Part shown: one piece after another, positions 1 to 11,204 of the stretch
Position numbering within the stretch: the first letter of the stretch is position 1
Layout of the letters: every line of letters begins with the position of its first letter
The notes under the pieces: generated by a model
Database searches by the model: none
The model's input: the letters and a program-made list of their open reading frames with translations, nothing else
Told to the model about the DNA's origin: nothing
Assembly (NCBI GenBank): GCA_019614645.1
Contig: JABWDB010000015.1
Location: 5,217,501 to 5,281,500, forward strand
Direction: 5' to 3'
From: Stratiolaelaps scimitus
Taxonomy: Eukaryota > Arthropoda > Arachnida > Mesostigmata > Laelapidae
DNA length: 64,000 nucleotides
Program-made: the position numbers and the translations under genes

Positions 1-251
1 CGGGTGTTTGAAAATAAAACAATTCCCAAGTTATGCTATTCAGGGCTCGAGCAGGGATCCATTGATGGAAACAGCTTTCATCTGATTTTCGAAGCAGTGA
101 CTCAGACTATCTGGGCAGCCGTGCGTTATCGAACACATGAACAAGCCTGGAACAAGATCGTTGTCATTTCGGAGCCAGTAATGTAATGACTGTGGCGACC
201 CGACGCGAGATCACCCTTTTACAAGCACAGTGATTCGATGTACTCATACGT

Positions 252-328
252 AAGGTAAAGGTAAAGGCTTTATTGGTTTATTAAAGGAGCTGCAATTGTT
301 ACAATGCTTAAGCTCTCTTCTATGTCAG
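252..328 (-). repeat. SINE-A, 3' tail fragment
   Basis: Matches the 3' part of a short repeat found eight times in this window. Read on the minus strand it has the AAGCATTGTAA box, a poly-pyrimidine/AATAAACCAATAAA segment and a CTTTAC-repeat tail. The tRNA-like head seen in the complete copies at 11.1 and 40.8 kb is missing, so this copy is 5'-truncated. Confidence 0.6.
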
Positions 329-375
329 TAAGACGCGACAAGCAGGTTTCATACATGATCGTTCGTTTCATCCAG

Positions 376-409
376 ATTAATGTTCACCCGATTACTTGTT
401 ACCCAAGCA
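376..409 (+). CDS. candidate small internal exon
   Basis: A pyrimidine-rich acceptor (TTTCATCCAG) is followed by 34 nt of open frame (INVHPITCYPS) and then the donor GTGAGTGG. It would enter in phase 0 and leave in phase 1. No family is recognised. The unit is short and the protein evidence is thin, so the splice signals are the main support. Confidence 0.28.
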
Positions 410-1629
410 GTGAGTGGCATGAATCCCCCACAACAATTGCTGGCACTCTCGTTAAAATTACATGTTATATACACAATAGTAATATTAAGTTTGGGCCAGT
501 TTTCAGTGCGGTGGCCCGGGGTCCGACAGTCAGCGCAGTCATCTCGTACGTCGCAAAATGCAACGGCAGTCGCCACGGCAGTTTTGTCCACTGCCAACTG
601 CCGCGAGTGCCGACAGCGTTCTCCAGCTGTTGAGATGTGGAGGACGAGGTGGTCCGATCGCCGATCCCACCGACTGAGCATTCTTGCAGTGAGGTCGATT
701 ACGCCCGCGGTTCCTCTCAGGTTCACCCAACCATTGGACCAACCCCGCCTCCCTCCGGCGTTCCCTAACTACGACTTTCAATCGTCAACGAGCCGTACAA
801 GCGATACCTCCCTTGAACACTGGGAGAGTACAACATGTACCGAACGCCAACGACGTCGGTGTCTTTCTAGAATTTCATCACCGTCGCTCATCTTTGGGAG
901 CTTCGTAACTGAAGTACGCATGCGCGTTTCGAACGGCGACTGCAATAAAAACGCAATTGCAGACTCGACGCAGGGCCCCCCATAGGCCACCGTAGGTCGA
1001 GAGCTCATCCGAGCTCTCCGTTTAGTCGAGTGGTGCCCGACCCCAAGCAGCACATCTCGCTCTTGCGCCGCCGAACCACCTGCGTAGCTGTATCGCTGTG
1101 CCGAGGTCCGGTAATGCACCGAACAGGGGTGGCCCCGACCATAAATTAGTGCGCCGACGACTGATGGCGGCGAGCAAGCGCAACCAGCCTCCGTGTGGGC
1201 GTCCGCGATAACGCTGCTGTATGGCTGTGATCCTCACCTACGTCATTACAACGGACAAGGAGTGTCCGTTTGCCCATGTTAATATAATGTGTCCTGATGT
1301 ATATATATATAAATGTTTGCAGGAGTATATTGTTCTATTGCTGTTGGATAGAGCGGAGCTTTCGCCCCCTGTTTACGACCTGGGAAAGGTGCTGTCCAAC
1401 TGTGCGCGTTAGGGCTGCAGGGCCACACCGGAGGATCGACTCACTCTGTCGAGGGGTACAACGATCTTTTCGTAGCCGAGGAGGAAGACACCAGATTTCG
1501 CAGCCGGCCGTGTGCGACGCCACACCTCAGCGACGGTGGATGCGCGGGGAGAAGTAGACGAGGAAGGCGAAGCCCTGGGAAACACGACCAAGAGAAAGCT
1601 AGTGAATGGGACAATCGTATAAGATCAGG

Positions 1630-1632
<3 letters not shown>
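410..1632. other. no certain gene; GC-rich stretch with competing open frames
   Basis: A plus-strand frame is open over 380-985 and a minus-strand frame over 778-1119. Both have plausible composition (plus: Pro/Ser/Thr-rich around 700-860; minus: acidic-basic around MSDGDEILERHRRRW). Neither has a convincing pair of splice sites, so I cannot choose between them. A minus-strand donor-like GTGAGG at about 1237 follows a short ATG frame beginning MGKRTLLV. Confidence 0.3.

Positions 1633-1680
<48 letters not shown>
1633..1680. repeat. (TA)n microsatellite
   Basis: Uninterrupted TA dinucleotide run of about 48 bp. Confidence 0.95.
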
Positions 1681-1681
<1 letters not shown>

Positions 1682-2587
1682 GCTTATCCAAGGAGTGTTG
1701 TGGGCTCGCCAGCGGGCAGTGCGGATGTTAGGCTCACTGCTATTGAACTCTATTGCACATCCATTATAATGGCTTGTATTGCGTCGTGGGTTGATTGCTA
1801 ACTGGCGATGTTGTGCTGTTTATAGTGAGTACACACGTAATGTAAACGTCGTATACAATGTCAATTCCGATGAGTTGTTGCCAGTAACGGTTGGAGCGAT
1901 ATTGGTCAATTTTCTTAAAGCCACCTGTAATTCCCGTACCAATGCATATATGTATCAGTTAAACGCAAGTTCAGTACAGTCTCGGCTTAGAAACACATTT
2001 CGTCGTGATTACGGGTATAGACAATGTTTCGTATTCAAGTTGTGGTACCGACGCCAACCCCGTGCCGTTCATGACAAAACTATTATTACGCACGTCAATG
2101 TTCTCGATGTCGTAGTCTGCTCTGTTCGTTATTGTCGTGGACGCATATGGCCATCCGATGTGATCGTGTCAGTTGGACCTATGTGGATTCATTTAATGAC
2201 TAATCAACGGCAATACGGCACACCTTCGTGTAAAACGATTCGATCTGTGCTCGTTAGCTCACTGTCCAACATGTAGCATACTCTCCAGTTGCCGTTAGTC
2301 TTTTAGATATATATATATAGCTATATATATATAGCTCGTTATTTAAGCTATCCGTCCTCTTTATAGTGTTCGTTATGCTGTAAACCAATTATTTCTGATT
2401 GCTATTGTAGTTGCTATGTCGAGCAAGCACGGTCTGATTATCTCTTCCCAACACCTAGTGTAGCGATGATTGTTGTGCGGCGATCTCAGCGAATTGTAGA
2501 GCTCGGCACGAGGTACAATTTCTTATCGGGGATCAAATCAATTCCGCGTAATCTCAAGTATCAATACTTCCACAAGGTGTTGACCTA
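1681..2587. other. no supported gene
   Basis: Mostly AT-rich. A 165-codon plus-strand frame spans 1779-2276, but it has no clear start context, splice boundary or recognisable composition. A small TA/AGCTATATA palindromic patch lies at 2308-2336. Confidence 0.4.
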
Positions 2588-2757
2588 ATGCTAATTAACT
2601 GCTCCGTCAATTTGCTGAGATATATGCAACATGTTCGTTGCCTCTTGCCTTGTCCTCAATCACCGATTTGCTACCCGTCTGACCAATTCCGTCTTACCCG
2701 GGGGCCAGATTGCCCCTTGCATGTTCCGCGTGCTGACACAGATGCGGTGGTGAACAG
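2588..2757 (+). CDS. candidate coding exon ending at strong donor
   Basis: An open frame starting at ATG 2588 runs 56 codons plus 2 nt to AACAG|GTGAGC, a strong donor at 2758. The frame also continues open upstream of the ATG. The protein is Cys/Pro-rich (ICYPSDQF, GPDCPLHVPRADTDAVVN). An antisense frame is also open here with a weaker donor-like GTAAGA, so the strand is not certain. No family is recognised. Confidence 0.33.
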
Positions 2758-3606
2758 GTGAGCCGAAACTGTATTCTCATCGTAAGCTATCGATACGCTT
2801 GGGCCAGACATTGCTGACTGATTTCGAAAGACCGATCTAGGTGAATGGGATTCTGTAGCCAGAAGAAAAAATGACAATCCGGCGAACGCAAATAGTGAGA
2901 AAAAGAATACATTGACATTCTAATCGTTCCTCTATTCGCTGTATGTATACGTCAAGTGTATATTCTGTAGTTCTTAGTTGTATAATGCTAATATAGGCCC
3001 TAATAAAGAAATATAATCACACGATTGGTCCACTGATTGGTCCAGGCGTCCATAAGCGATCGGGTTCACGCGAACGACCCAAATACAGATGTATGACCCA
3101 CTTGTTTACATGCACGTGTGTGCCCCTGTACAAGCAACAATTAAACGATTCGTCCTGATCCCTGCATCCAGCCGCACATCCGACACGCCACTATTGGCAG
3201 GGGATCATCCGCTTTCCGTGTTCGTTATTGTCGGCGTGGCCTGGCCGACTCTGATCGTAATCCGTATCCGTCGCCACCGACGGATCGCTGGGCCTCGTCG
3301 TTCAGTCTCGTTGTGCCTCCCACAGGTCGTCTTAGGTTCGTCTGAGCCATCCTCAGCTCGCATTAGAGAGAGAGAGAGAGAGAGAGAGAGAGCGTTAGAG
3401 CGAAGTACGAGGCAATTGCGTGGTGGTCCGAAGAGACTCGAATACGGAGGAGTCGTGGTCTCCGCATCACGTTAGTCCGTCTTTCTCTTCTATAGACATG
3501 GGACGGCCCGACCGGCTTAGACTAAAACGTCTCCTACGCCTCGTAACCCCACACCCCCCTTGCCCAAGGCGGACGGGAGAGACACCGCTAACATCACTAA
3601 CACCAG
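2758..3606. other. no certain gene; contains (GA)n
   Basis: Contains a (GA)n microsatellite at 3365-3392. From about 3420 the sequence becomes GC-rich and a plus-strand frame is open into the exon candidate at 3607-3675. That upstream part (GRPDRLRLKRLLRL, Pro-rich after it) could be more of the same exon if the acceptor lies further upstream. Confidence 0.35.
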
Positions 3607-3675
3607 CTAGCAGCGCGAACGCTCGAATAGGGGACGAATGCTCAGGACATTGGGGTGATGTCGGCTATCTCCTAG
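3607..3675 (+). CDS. candidate internal exon
   Basis: The acceptor ACTAACACCAG is followed by 69 nt with an open frame (SSANARIGDECSGHWGDVGY) and the strong donor CTCCTAG|GTGAGG. The exon begins with 2 nt of a codon and ends with 1 nt, so it keeps phase 1-1. The frame is also open upstream to about 3420, so the true exon may be longer. Function unknown. Confidence 0.42.
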
Positions 3676-4928
3676 GTGAGGTTGCCGAGATACTACGAGG
3701 ACGCGAGGATTTTGCCACCTCCCTCCCCCACCCCCATACGGCGTATGCGAAATAAGCTGTTTGCCCAAATGGCCAAATTGCCTCCTCTACGCGCACACCC
3801 GAGGAGCAAACGAGGCGTGCCAGTCTATTCGGCCGATTTCAGCACAGCTAACATGTGTCCATGCATACGTGCCCATGCAAAGTAGGCGAGGCTAGACAAA
3901 AGGCCAGAGGAATTTGTGAGTTGCCGTCCGGAGAATACACCTTTGGTAACATCAGGCATACTTATCATTGCCGACAACGATGGCATCAGCCTTACCGCCA
4001 GGCGATCACCGGAGCATGCAGACTACGATACAGAATACTGTGGCCGGTATAGCATCGTCAAAAAACGGCAAGATAACCTCTCTCGATTGCGTTGAGCTTG
4101 CCCGTGTTGCAATATCATAGCGCACACTTGCTGCAAACTCGAGATCGACCGAGATTCTGACGTGACAAAACCGCTGTTGGCAATCGCATCGCCTTCGAAG
4201 GAGCGGGGTCAGACTGTTTGTCTAGCTGTCTACGAAGCTACGATCACGAACACGGCGAAATGTAAAGATGGCATCGGGTCAACGTAAAGAAAAGCGGCGG
4301 CGAATAACTGCTCCAGTGGATGAAGGACACTACTGGACAAATAGCTGAGCGCACATCCCCATCTCCTGCAATGGCAGTGGGTGTAGATAGCGAAACAGTC
4401 TCACCTGATAGATAGTGCGCCTTAATATGATCTGTCTGCTACCGGATGTTTTGAAATCACATATTGGCTGGGCTATTATTCGAGTGGATCGCACCACCGG
4501 CGTCTGTGATGCTTAGTCTTGAAAAGCTGCGGTCTTTTTGATAGCATACCTGTAGATAATCAACAGGTATTTGTCCGACCACCGAATATCATGAGTGCAC
4601 TTGTCCTTCACGGACACTAACTAGCAGCCAACAATGGCTCGATAATGGACCTTGCAATACACAAGCTGATGAAGCAGTGTTATGGGAAAGGCCAGGAAAA
4701 CTCAATATGAAGAAGTGGAGTCTCGGGTAATCCTGCGTCCAGTTCTCGACGGGAAACTGCGATCTCTACAGGCTGCAGGTATATGGGTTCGGTAATGTAA
4801 CGACTGGATTTACCAACATAAATATTAGGTTAGCGAGCCATCGCGGGGGGTGCCATCTTAATGGCTTCGCTTCGTTCATCGCATAGCTGGCCTTTTCATG
4901 ATACAGCCTGTACACCCAGTTCCTGCAG
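3676..4928. other. no supported gene
   Basis: I find no exon with matching splice sites here. Short open frames only; composition is mixed and no repeat family is recognised. Confidence 0.4.
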
Positions 4929-5010
4929 CGACGATGATGTATGATAAGGTGAAGTCTAAGTTCCGGATTGAGCAACTTGATATATATATATTTCGCGAAA
5001 AGATTCGATG
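4929..5010 (+). CDS. candidate internal exon with TA repeat in the codons
   Basis: A good pyrimidine-rich acceptor (CACCCAGTTCCTGCAG) leads into 82 nt of open frame and the strong donor GATTCGATG|GTAAGT. The exon starts with 2 nt of a split codon and ends with 2 nt of another. The peptide is charged and helix-like (MMYDKVKSKFRIEQLDIYIF then REKIR). A (TA)5 run sits inside the frame and encodes IYI, so the microsatellite is under the reading frame if this is a real exon. No family is recognised. Confidence 0.5.
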
Positions 5011-5089
5011 GTAAGTTCGCCGCATTCTCTACTTTTGCTCAAGTAAGTTGCCTCTAGATCACTGCCTTGGTAACGTCCTCTTCATGTAC

Positions 5090-5307
5090 CGGCAAGAAAA
5101 CAGCAATCGTAATCTGTTTCTAGAGCCCTTCGCGTTCCGCTCACGAAGGTGAACATTCGAGGAATCTCCCCGTAGGGCAACGCCTCGAGCGATGTCCTCG
5201 TCGGACCATTAGTCGCAGCAATTTTGTATTCAGAGACGAACAACGACGCCCAGACACTGACCGAGTCTACGCAATTGTTGTCAACTTCTTTTTCATGTCG
5301 TATACAG
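5090..5307 (-). CDS. candidate internal exon, unknown protein
   Basis: On the minus strand a strong acceptor (TTTTTATTTGGCCATTCCTAG) precedes 218 nt of open frame. It ends at CCG|GTACAT, a fair donor, or if unspliced at TGA 5084-5082. The frame enters with 1 nt of a split codon and leaves in phase 1. The peptide has normal soluble-protein composition (EKEVDNNCVDSVSVW, ASLFVSEYKIAATNG, LEALPYGEIPRMFTFVSG). A second GTGAGC inside it could act as an alternative donor. It lies about 80 bp from the plus-strand exon candidate at 4929-5010 on the opposite strand. Function unknown. Confidence 0.55.
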
Positions 5308-5851
5308 CTAGGAATGGCCAAATAAAAATGGGCAAGACAGATACAAGACTCCGAAGAATCTCTCGCGCGCTGCCGCCGCCGTCGCCGCTGCCTTCACTCC
5401 GTTCCTCGAAAGCAGGGGTAAAACGGTCCCGGCAAATGTCCCACAACGAATTGCTTGAAAAGTGACACTTCCTTTGACAAGAGTGACAAATACCGCCCGT
5501 CTAGTTATAGTAGTTATTTACCAAATGCCTCCACACCAAGTTGTTTTCAGACGCCTGGTGGTTATTTGAGGTGGGCAAATGCTTTCGGCGAATGGCGAAT
5601 GCTTCATTGCGTCGCAATTCTTGATACGGGATGTATGTAGCCTCGATGCACCTGACTGGTGACAACACCGGCCGCCGTGTACCGCCTTTGAGTGTGCCGA
5701 GTGGCATAAAACTGATATCATCATTATATGATGATTGGCATATATAATACAGACAAACCACATACATGCGTGTATTGAAATCGACTACTGTCACTGCATC
5801 CTACTATATCGTCTGTACACAAAAAACTCTGCTAACATAACATGTCTCCAG
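5308..5851. other. no certain gene
   Basis: Contains short open frames only, and a small ATCATCATTATATGATGAT near-palindrome at about 5717-5736. Confidence 0.4.
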
Positions 5852-5944
5852 CAGCTAGTTGATCGTCAAAACGAAAACGTTGTTTGTCCTCGGCAACAAA
5901 ATGGGCTAGCTCACTTTTCTCCGACAATCAGATGGCAGGTGGCC
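5852..5944 (+). CDS. candidate internal exon, phase 0-0
   Basis: The acceptor ATGTCTCCAG is followed by exactly 31 codons and then GTGGCC|GTAAGT, a consensus donor. The peptide reads QLVDRQNENVVCPRQQ then NGLAHFSPTIRWQVA, with no low complexity. A CAG repeat at the acceptor allows use of the next AG three bases on, giving a one-residue difference. Function unknown; the two sites and a length divisible by three make it one of the better exon calls here. Confidence 0.55.
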
Positions 5945-7547
5945 GTAAGTGGACACTAGGATTTTCTTATTGGGAACGACCGGGTTCGGAGACTTCCCCC
6001 CGGGAAGGGTGGATCGCCGTTCACTCCGGCTGACCGCTGTTGCTTTGGCGACAAGACAAACCCTCCGGACCGGGGACGACAGAACTGCGAGCCAATTGGT
6101 TTTAGCGGCGTCCAACATCGCGGCCATTATGGCAGCTGTTCCTGATGTCCAAATGCAGACCTCTACGAGCCCAGCTTCGCCAGCTTTCGACCCGACAATC
6201 CCCGGGCCATGTGGACGCCCCATAAAGAGGGACGCAATTCGCGTTCCTATTGCCGAACGTGGCTGTTTCCGTAGAGTGTCGCAAGCAAACGTATCTACAT
6301 ATGTTGTCTCCTGCCCCCGAGTGTCGTGTGTTCATATCTCGTTCTTTGCTAAGTTAGACTTTTTCTTAGGACATTCAGCCTGATTGAGACACCGTTGGAA
6401 TCGGCTCTGTTGGCTCCATACGCCGCGTGTTGACCGGGTCGGCGACTAGAGCACCCCGATATTTTGTACATTTGTATATCTTAGAGAAACATTGGTAACT
6501 AAACGTGTCCCAGTTCAGTGGCATATTCAAAGGTACGTGGCTAACAATATGGCAAGCAGCAATTACCTTTAGGTAAGATGAACTGTGCAACCAGTGCGAT
6601 ATTTGCTTATATGAGATTCGGCCGTTTCGAGATTCCCCCAACTAACTCAGTCGTGGCAAGACAACTCTCTAAATTCTAAGCTCTTGTAGAGACAGTGAGT
6701 TGATTGCCGGGCCCCGAATCGACATTTTCCCCAAGCAAACAGTCTAGAGCAGGTTGGAAGACGCTTCAGTGTCCCGGGGACGAGATTTACGTCTTATTTA
6801 TTTACTAAGCTGTTTACTAATTATATATTATAACGAGATGTCCAAACCAAGTGTTCTTCTATCTGATCCAATAACGTCGTTGGTTCTATAAACGATAATG
6901 GTGTCAGTTTTATTACTAAAGACATAATCGATTTTATAATTAGTTTTACGAAAAACGATATTACCACTACTACTACTCCAACTACGACTACCTACCAACA
7001 ATAATAATCTTCGCTCTTACAACCGCCGTCGGCAAACTCTCCCGTGTTATCTGTTTGGCCATTGCCTCGCTCAGAAAAAAATGCGCAAACGAACACCAGT
7101 GCAAAAACCTATTGGGTGGAGCGTTGGAAACTTTTTTGGCAGTCACTCAGCCTCTGCAGCGGCACAAAAGTTTCCAACGATCGAATAGCATAGCAGCCAC
7201 AATCGCGGCGATAAACGGAAGCTGCTTTGCTGGAAAGCAGGCGGAGCGCGAACGCCACGACGCGAAGATCCGGGGTGAGAGGGTTCTTGGCACTGTCCCG
7301 ATTTCGGTGGTCAGAAGTCGGTCGGCGGCGCCGGTCGGATCGTATCAGACTGTGTATCGAGTGGAGGCGGGTGGAAGCGAGCTCCCGATCGACGGAAGTG
7401 TTTTCCCCGAGTGCGTTCCCGTCCACTTCAGTCATTAGTAGTCGTGGTGCTGCTAGTGGTGAGTATATGGTACGCTCGTGCTGATAACGATACAGGGCCC
7501 AACCGCTGCCGTCTCTGTCTCGTCTGGCTCGTAATCGCCAGAGGACA
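5945..7547. other. no certain gene; possible promoter end
   Basis: Plus- and minus-strand frames overlap at 5949-6383 and again at 7055-7585 without splice support. From about 7200 the sequence is GC-rich. An arthropod-type initiator (TCAGTC) occurs at 7428, and a donor GTGAGTATA at 7460, so a short untranslated first exon is possible here. Confidence 0.3.
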
Positions 7548-7636
7548 ATGCGCGTGGTAGAGCAAATTCGAAGAAAGAGAATCAAAGAATACGGGGGGAG
7601 AGAAAGAGAGAGAGAGAGAAAGAGATGGGCAGCTTG
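7548..7636 (+). CDS. candidate first coding exon
   Basis: ATG 7548 has A at -3 and opens 29 codons that end at GCTTG|GTGAGT, a consensus donor at 7637. The peptide is strongly basic and charged (MRVVEQIRRKRIKEYGG then an Arg-Glu run from a GA repeat). A second ATG at 7625 would start MGSL and end in phase 0 at the same donor. GC-rich sequence and TCAGT-type initiators lie upstream, consistent with a 5' end. No product can be named. Confidence 0.33.
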
Positions 7637-9351
7637 GTGAGTGAAAATGGCAATTTTTTGGAAAAAACCTCATGACCGCTCTGTCCTTTTAGACACCCCC
7701 TGCCCTCCCGGCCGTCGTCTTCCTCTTAGAGATTGCAGTGGCGGCATCGTGCGCTGAGTTCCGTGGTACGGGGTGAACGAGTGAGATACACAGGCGTATC
7801 GATTCAGTGGATTCGCATGAATTGAATGTATATCTATTATATGTGTGTGTCTTCGAGATTGAGATGAGCTTTATCCAAACACACGAGATCAGGTCTGTTC
7901 TTGAATCAATGATACTTAACACTTGAGACCAAGTCGTTACAATAAACACAACTCGGTCTCAAGGTTCAATGTGCAGTCAGATTCAGCAATGATCACTCTT
8001 TCATTTAGTGAACAGGGAAAACATTATTAGAAAACATCTTTAAACTTCAAACCTCATCGATTTAAGAACAGACCAAGGCCTAAATACCTTTGAGCGCTAC
8101 AGTATGTTTATAACGGATAAATACAATCCAAACTGGAAGCTCAATGTAGAAATCATAATAATATGTTAATAAAAATAATAAAAATGCTTAGCTTACAAAC
8201 TTGAATCACTGACCAAGCTATCAGTACTCAAGCTTATTTAACTTCGACTAGAATATTATACAGCTTTGAATACCACAGTGAAGTGTATCAAGAAACTCCA
8301 TGTGCGACTGTACTGATGTTCTTCCTGTAAATTGGCCGATTTGGAGTACAACATGTTAGACCACATGATCATATGGTGGTACAACAGTGAGATCTATAGC
8401 AATTTAGTCGATGGCAGGTCGACAATAAAGTGCCCTATGATAGCAACAAGAAAACAAGCATACTCAATAAAATCGCTAATTTTCATTAGCCACAGTTACC
8501 GTGCAAGGTGTCAACGACCAATCGAAGAGTCGGAGCGAGGTTCTCGTATATGCCACACATCTCAACCAATGCATTCACAAACCGAGTCACGGTCCTGCGA
8601 CCAAGTCCATCCTCGAAGCCTCCCCTTCCCATTGTTCTTGATCAAGTCGGGCAAGTCTTGGCATCTCAACGATTTCTTGCCGATCGAATATTGCTAATTA
8701 CGAGTAGTGTGTTCGTGGGGCATTGGGAACCAACACGTTGCTTTGTGCCACCCCTTCTCGTGTCTCTGAGTCTGCTGTCTCTCTGTACTGTATGTCTCTG
8801 TGAGTGCTTATACATCCGCCGAGCTTTCTAATCTTACAGGTTCTCAACTGGTGCCACTGCAGCTAGACAGTGAGCCTCATAGAAGGCTGCTCGTCGTACC
8901 ACAATACGAGCTGCTAGTATTGTACAACTGCCGTAGCAACGTCCGCACCCAGCTGTACCCCTTGATTTCTCTGCCTGTGCACCCCTATACGTCAGTATGG
9001 CCTCTTCGTCTGCCTTCCTGAAGCAGACCTCTGATGGTCCTCGCTGACTTGCCTTGATATGCTAGATTCCCTCCCGCTCCCCGCGCCCACCTCGTTATTG
9101 CCTCTACCCGATCCCTTCATCTCCATCTTCTGCTACAAGATCGCAACGATGCTATTAAGCAACTTCTGCCTCCTGATCGCTATACGGGCTGGCAGCGTCG
9201 ATTGCGCTGGCTCTGCGTGCTATCTGCTACACGTCACTAAGCAGTCATCTATGTGTGGCACTGTTAAATCGGTCTTCCGGCACCGCGCCGGCGTTCGGTT
9301 ACATTGGAACCGCGGACCAGGAAACCAGCAGAAGGCAGGGGAACTCGAGCG
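7637..9351. other. no supported gene
   Basis: AT-rich to about 8500, then CT-rich. Frames at 8332-8831 are compositionally biased shadows. No splice-bounded exon was found. Confidence 0.4.
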
Positions 9352-9397
9352 ATGGGCGGCGCGCACGGCGGTGTTGCGGGGCTCTTCGGAGTCCATT
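9352..9397 (+). CDS. candidate first coding exon, Gly/Ala-rich
   Basis: ATG 9352 has G at -3 and +4, a strong initiation context. It opens MGGAHGGVAGLFGVH and reaches the donor GTGAGTAG at 9398 in phase 1. The surrounding 9270-9400 is GC-rich. A different frame (KAGELERWAARTAVLRG) is also open to the same donor in phase 0, so the frame is uncertain. Confidence 0.3.
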
Positions 9398-9792
9398 GTG
9401 AGTAGCTGGCTGTCGCGGCGACGCCAGCCATCTCTATCTGTCTGCGAACATGAACTAGGTGCAAGGATCGCGCAAGAGTGTCAGTCCGCAAGTGCGCTAA
9501 TTTGATTTGTCTGCAAGCTGCACGCAGACACGGACTCGGGGCGAGCTCGCGCGCGCGTCTATTCGTAGGGTTTGCCTCGAAGAAGAGAAAGGCCCCTAGG
9601 CAGAAATAGTGAGGGTGGAGATATGGTTTTAGCCGTTCGCATTGGGGTGGCTATACTATCCCCATCCGACTGCCTGAAGGTGCCCACGAATTCGATTCAG
9701 CTCCGATGCAGATAACCAAGTGGACAGTATGTGAACTGCGTGGCCATGAGGGGCAAAGGGAGATGCTTGCGCGCAGCCTTGTGTTAACTCAC

Positions 9793-9891
9793 CAATATTG
9801 TCATGCTTGCCACCACCGCTGTGAGCACTGAGTAACATCTCGAAGTTGTGGAGAGATATAGGCATATTGCGGAGCATCAACTTCTCTTCCT
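9793..9891 (-). CDS. internal exon, unknown protein (chain with 10957-11001)
   Basis: A strong minus-strand acceptor (TATCACACTACTGATATCAG) is followed by 99 nt of open frame and the donor ATTG|GTGAGTTA. Phase is 1 in and 1 out. The peptide (EEEKLMLRNMPISLHNFEML then LSAHSGGGKHDNI) looks like ordinary coding sequence. The upstream exon candidate at 10957-11001 ends in phase 1, and the join makes a Lys codon, giving a continuous charged segment. I do not recognise the family. Confidence 0.6.
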
Positions 9892-10050
9892 CTGATATCA
9901 GTAGTGTGATAAAAGTAGTTGTCGCATACATATATTTAAATGTGGCGCCTTGTCGAGACCGTCTAAATATATTCAATATTAAATAGGATAAATACAGATA
10001 CATTTCGGAGTTGCCTATCTATGACTATTTCGTCACAGACTATTGCATAC

Positions 10051-10218
<168 letters not shown>

Positions 10219-10956
10219 AGCAATAGAGAAATATATGGGATGTCGGTCAACGAAAAACGAACGGGTGGTGATAGCTAAAGGGACAAGATGGTCAGTCTGA
10301 CACGTAAATTGACGTTCAGCAGTTGAGAACGGACCAGTCGGCGAACCGACTCTTTCCTTGACGCGTGTCCTTTCAGCAAATCCCTGCGGGGATCGTCAAC
10401 GCCAGCCGGGTTCCCATGTACGACCTCCCGTTACTATCTATCTACCAGTTTTCCAAAGAATGGAGGCATCCGCTCATTCATTTAATATTATAGTTAGACT
10501 CGAATATGTGTGTTCGTAACAAGTGGTATATGTATGTATATATATATATATATATATGTGTGCGTATGTGTGTGTGTGTCTATATGTATAGAGACTGGTT
10601 AATGAAAGGTAAGCACATTACATCTGCGGTAATTACATTAATGAAGAAAGAGTGTACACTTTTCATGAAGAGTAGCCCGCCTGTCCGGCATGCCTGCGAA
10701 AGTATCGAAATATGCTTTTAAACTCGATAGTATCACAGCTGATGACGAGACGGCAGTTATATCTATCCATGCAGTTATTTAACGCTTGATATATGGCTCG
10801 TATGTATCTTTGGAACGGCATGCGTATCTCATTCTCGGATACGCTTGATGGTACGCTATTCAGCTAACCTGAGTGGCAGCAACGAAGTTTCGGCCAACGT
10901 ACAATAACCGTAATAACCAATGGAATAACGAGGAAAGGAAAACAAATAGCACTTAC

Positions 10957-11001
10957 TCTTCAAAACAACGTCCGAATCCCGAGAGGCAGATAATCGCCCA
11001 G
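10957..11001 (-). CDS. candidate 45-nt internal exon
   Basis: The acceptor CTGTATTTAGTCTAGTGCAG is followed by 45 nt and then TTGAAGA|GTAAGT, a consensus donor. In phase 1 it reads GRLSASRDSDVVLK, and its last base joins AG of the next exon (9891) to give Lys. The phase match with 9793-9891 is the reason for this frame. Small size keeps confidence moderate. Confidence 0.42.
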
Positions 11002-11050
11002 CTGCACTAGACTAAATACAGATGAACCCAAACTATTCGTATGTCCGGCC

Positions 11051-11204
11051 AAAGGTAAAGGTAAAGCTTGATTGGTTTATTAAAGAAACTGCAATTTTAC
11101 AATGATTAATTAAGTTCTCTTATATGTCCCGATACGGAACTCGAACCTGCAGCCTCTGGCTTTTCAGAGCCAGAGAATTAGGCGTCCAAGCCACCGCGCT
11201 GACG
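11051..11204 (-). repeat. SINE-A, near-complete tRNA-derived SINE
   Basis: On the minus strand the head starts GTCAGCGCGGTGGCTTGGAC (box A-like) and contains GGTTCGAGTTCC (box B), as in tRNA-derived pol III promoters. The body has the shared AAGAGAACTTAA and ATTGTAAAATTGCAG boxes, and the tail ends in CTTTAC repeats. It is the reference copy for the family in this window. About 154 bp. Confidence 0.8.

Noticed and set aside
2520..2600. LPQG in an open frame, as in retroviral-type reverse transcriptase
   Set aside because: The residues that should follow (SP motif, then a catalytic YxDD) are absent.
11051..11204. Genuine tRNA gene
   Set aside because: Boxes A and B are present, but the arms do not close into a cloverleaf and the sequence continues into a SINE body and tail.
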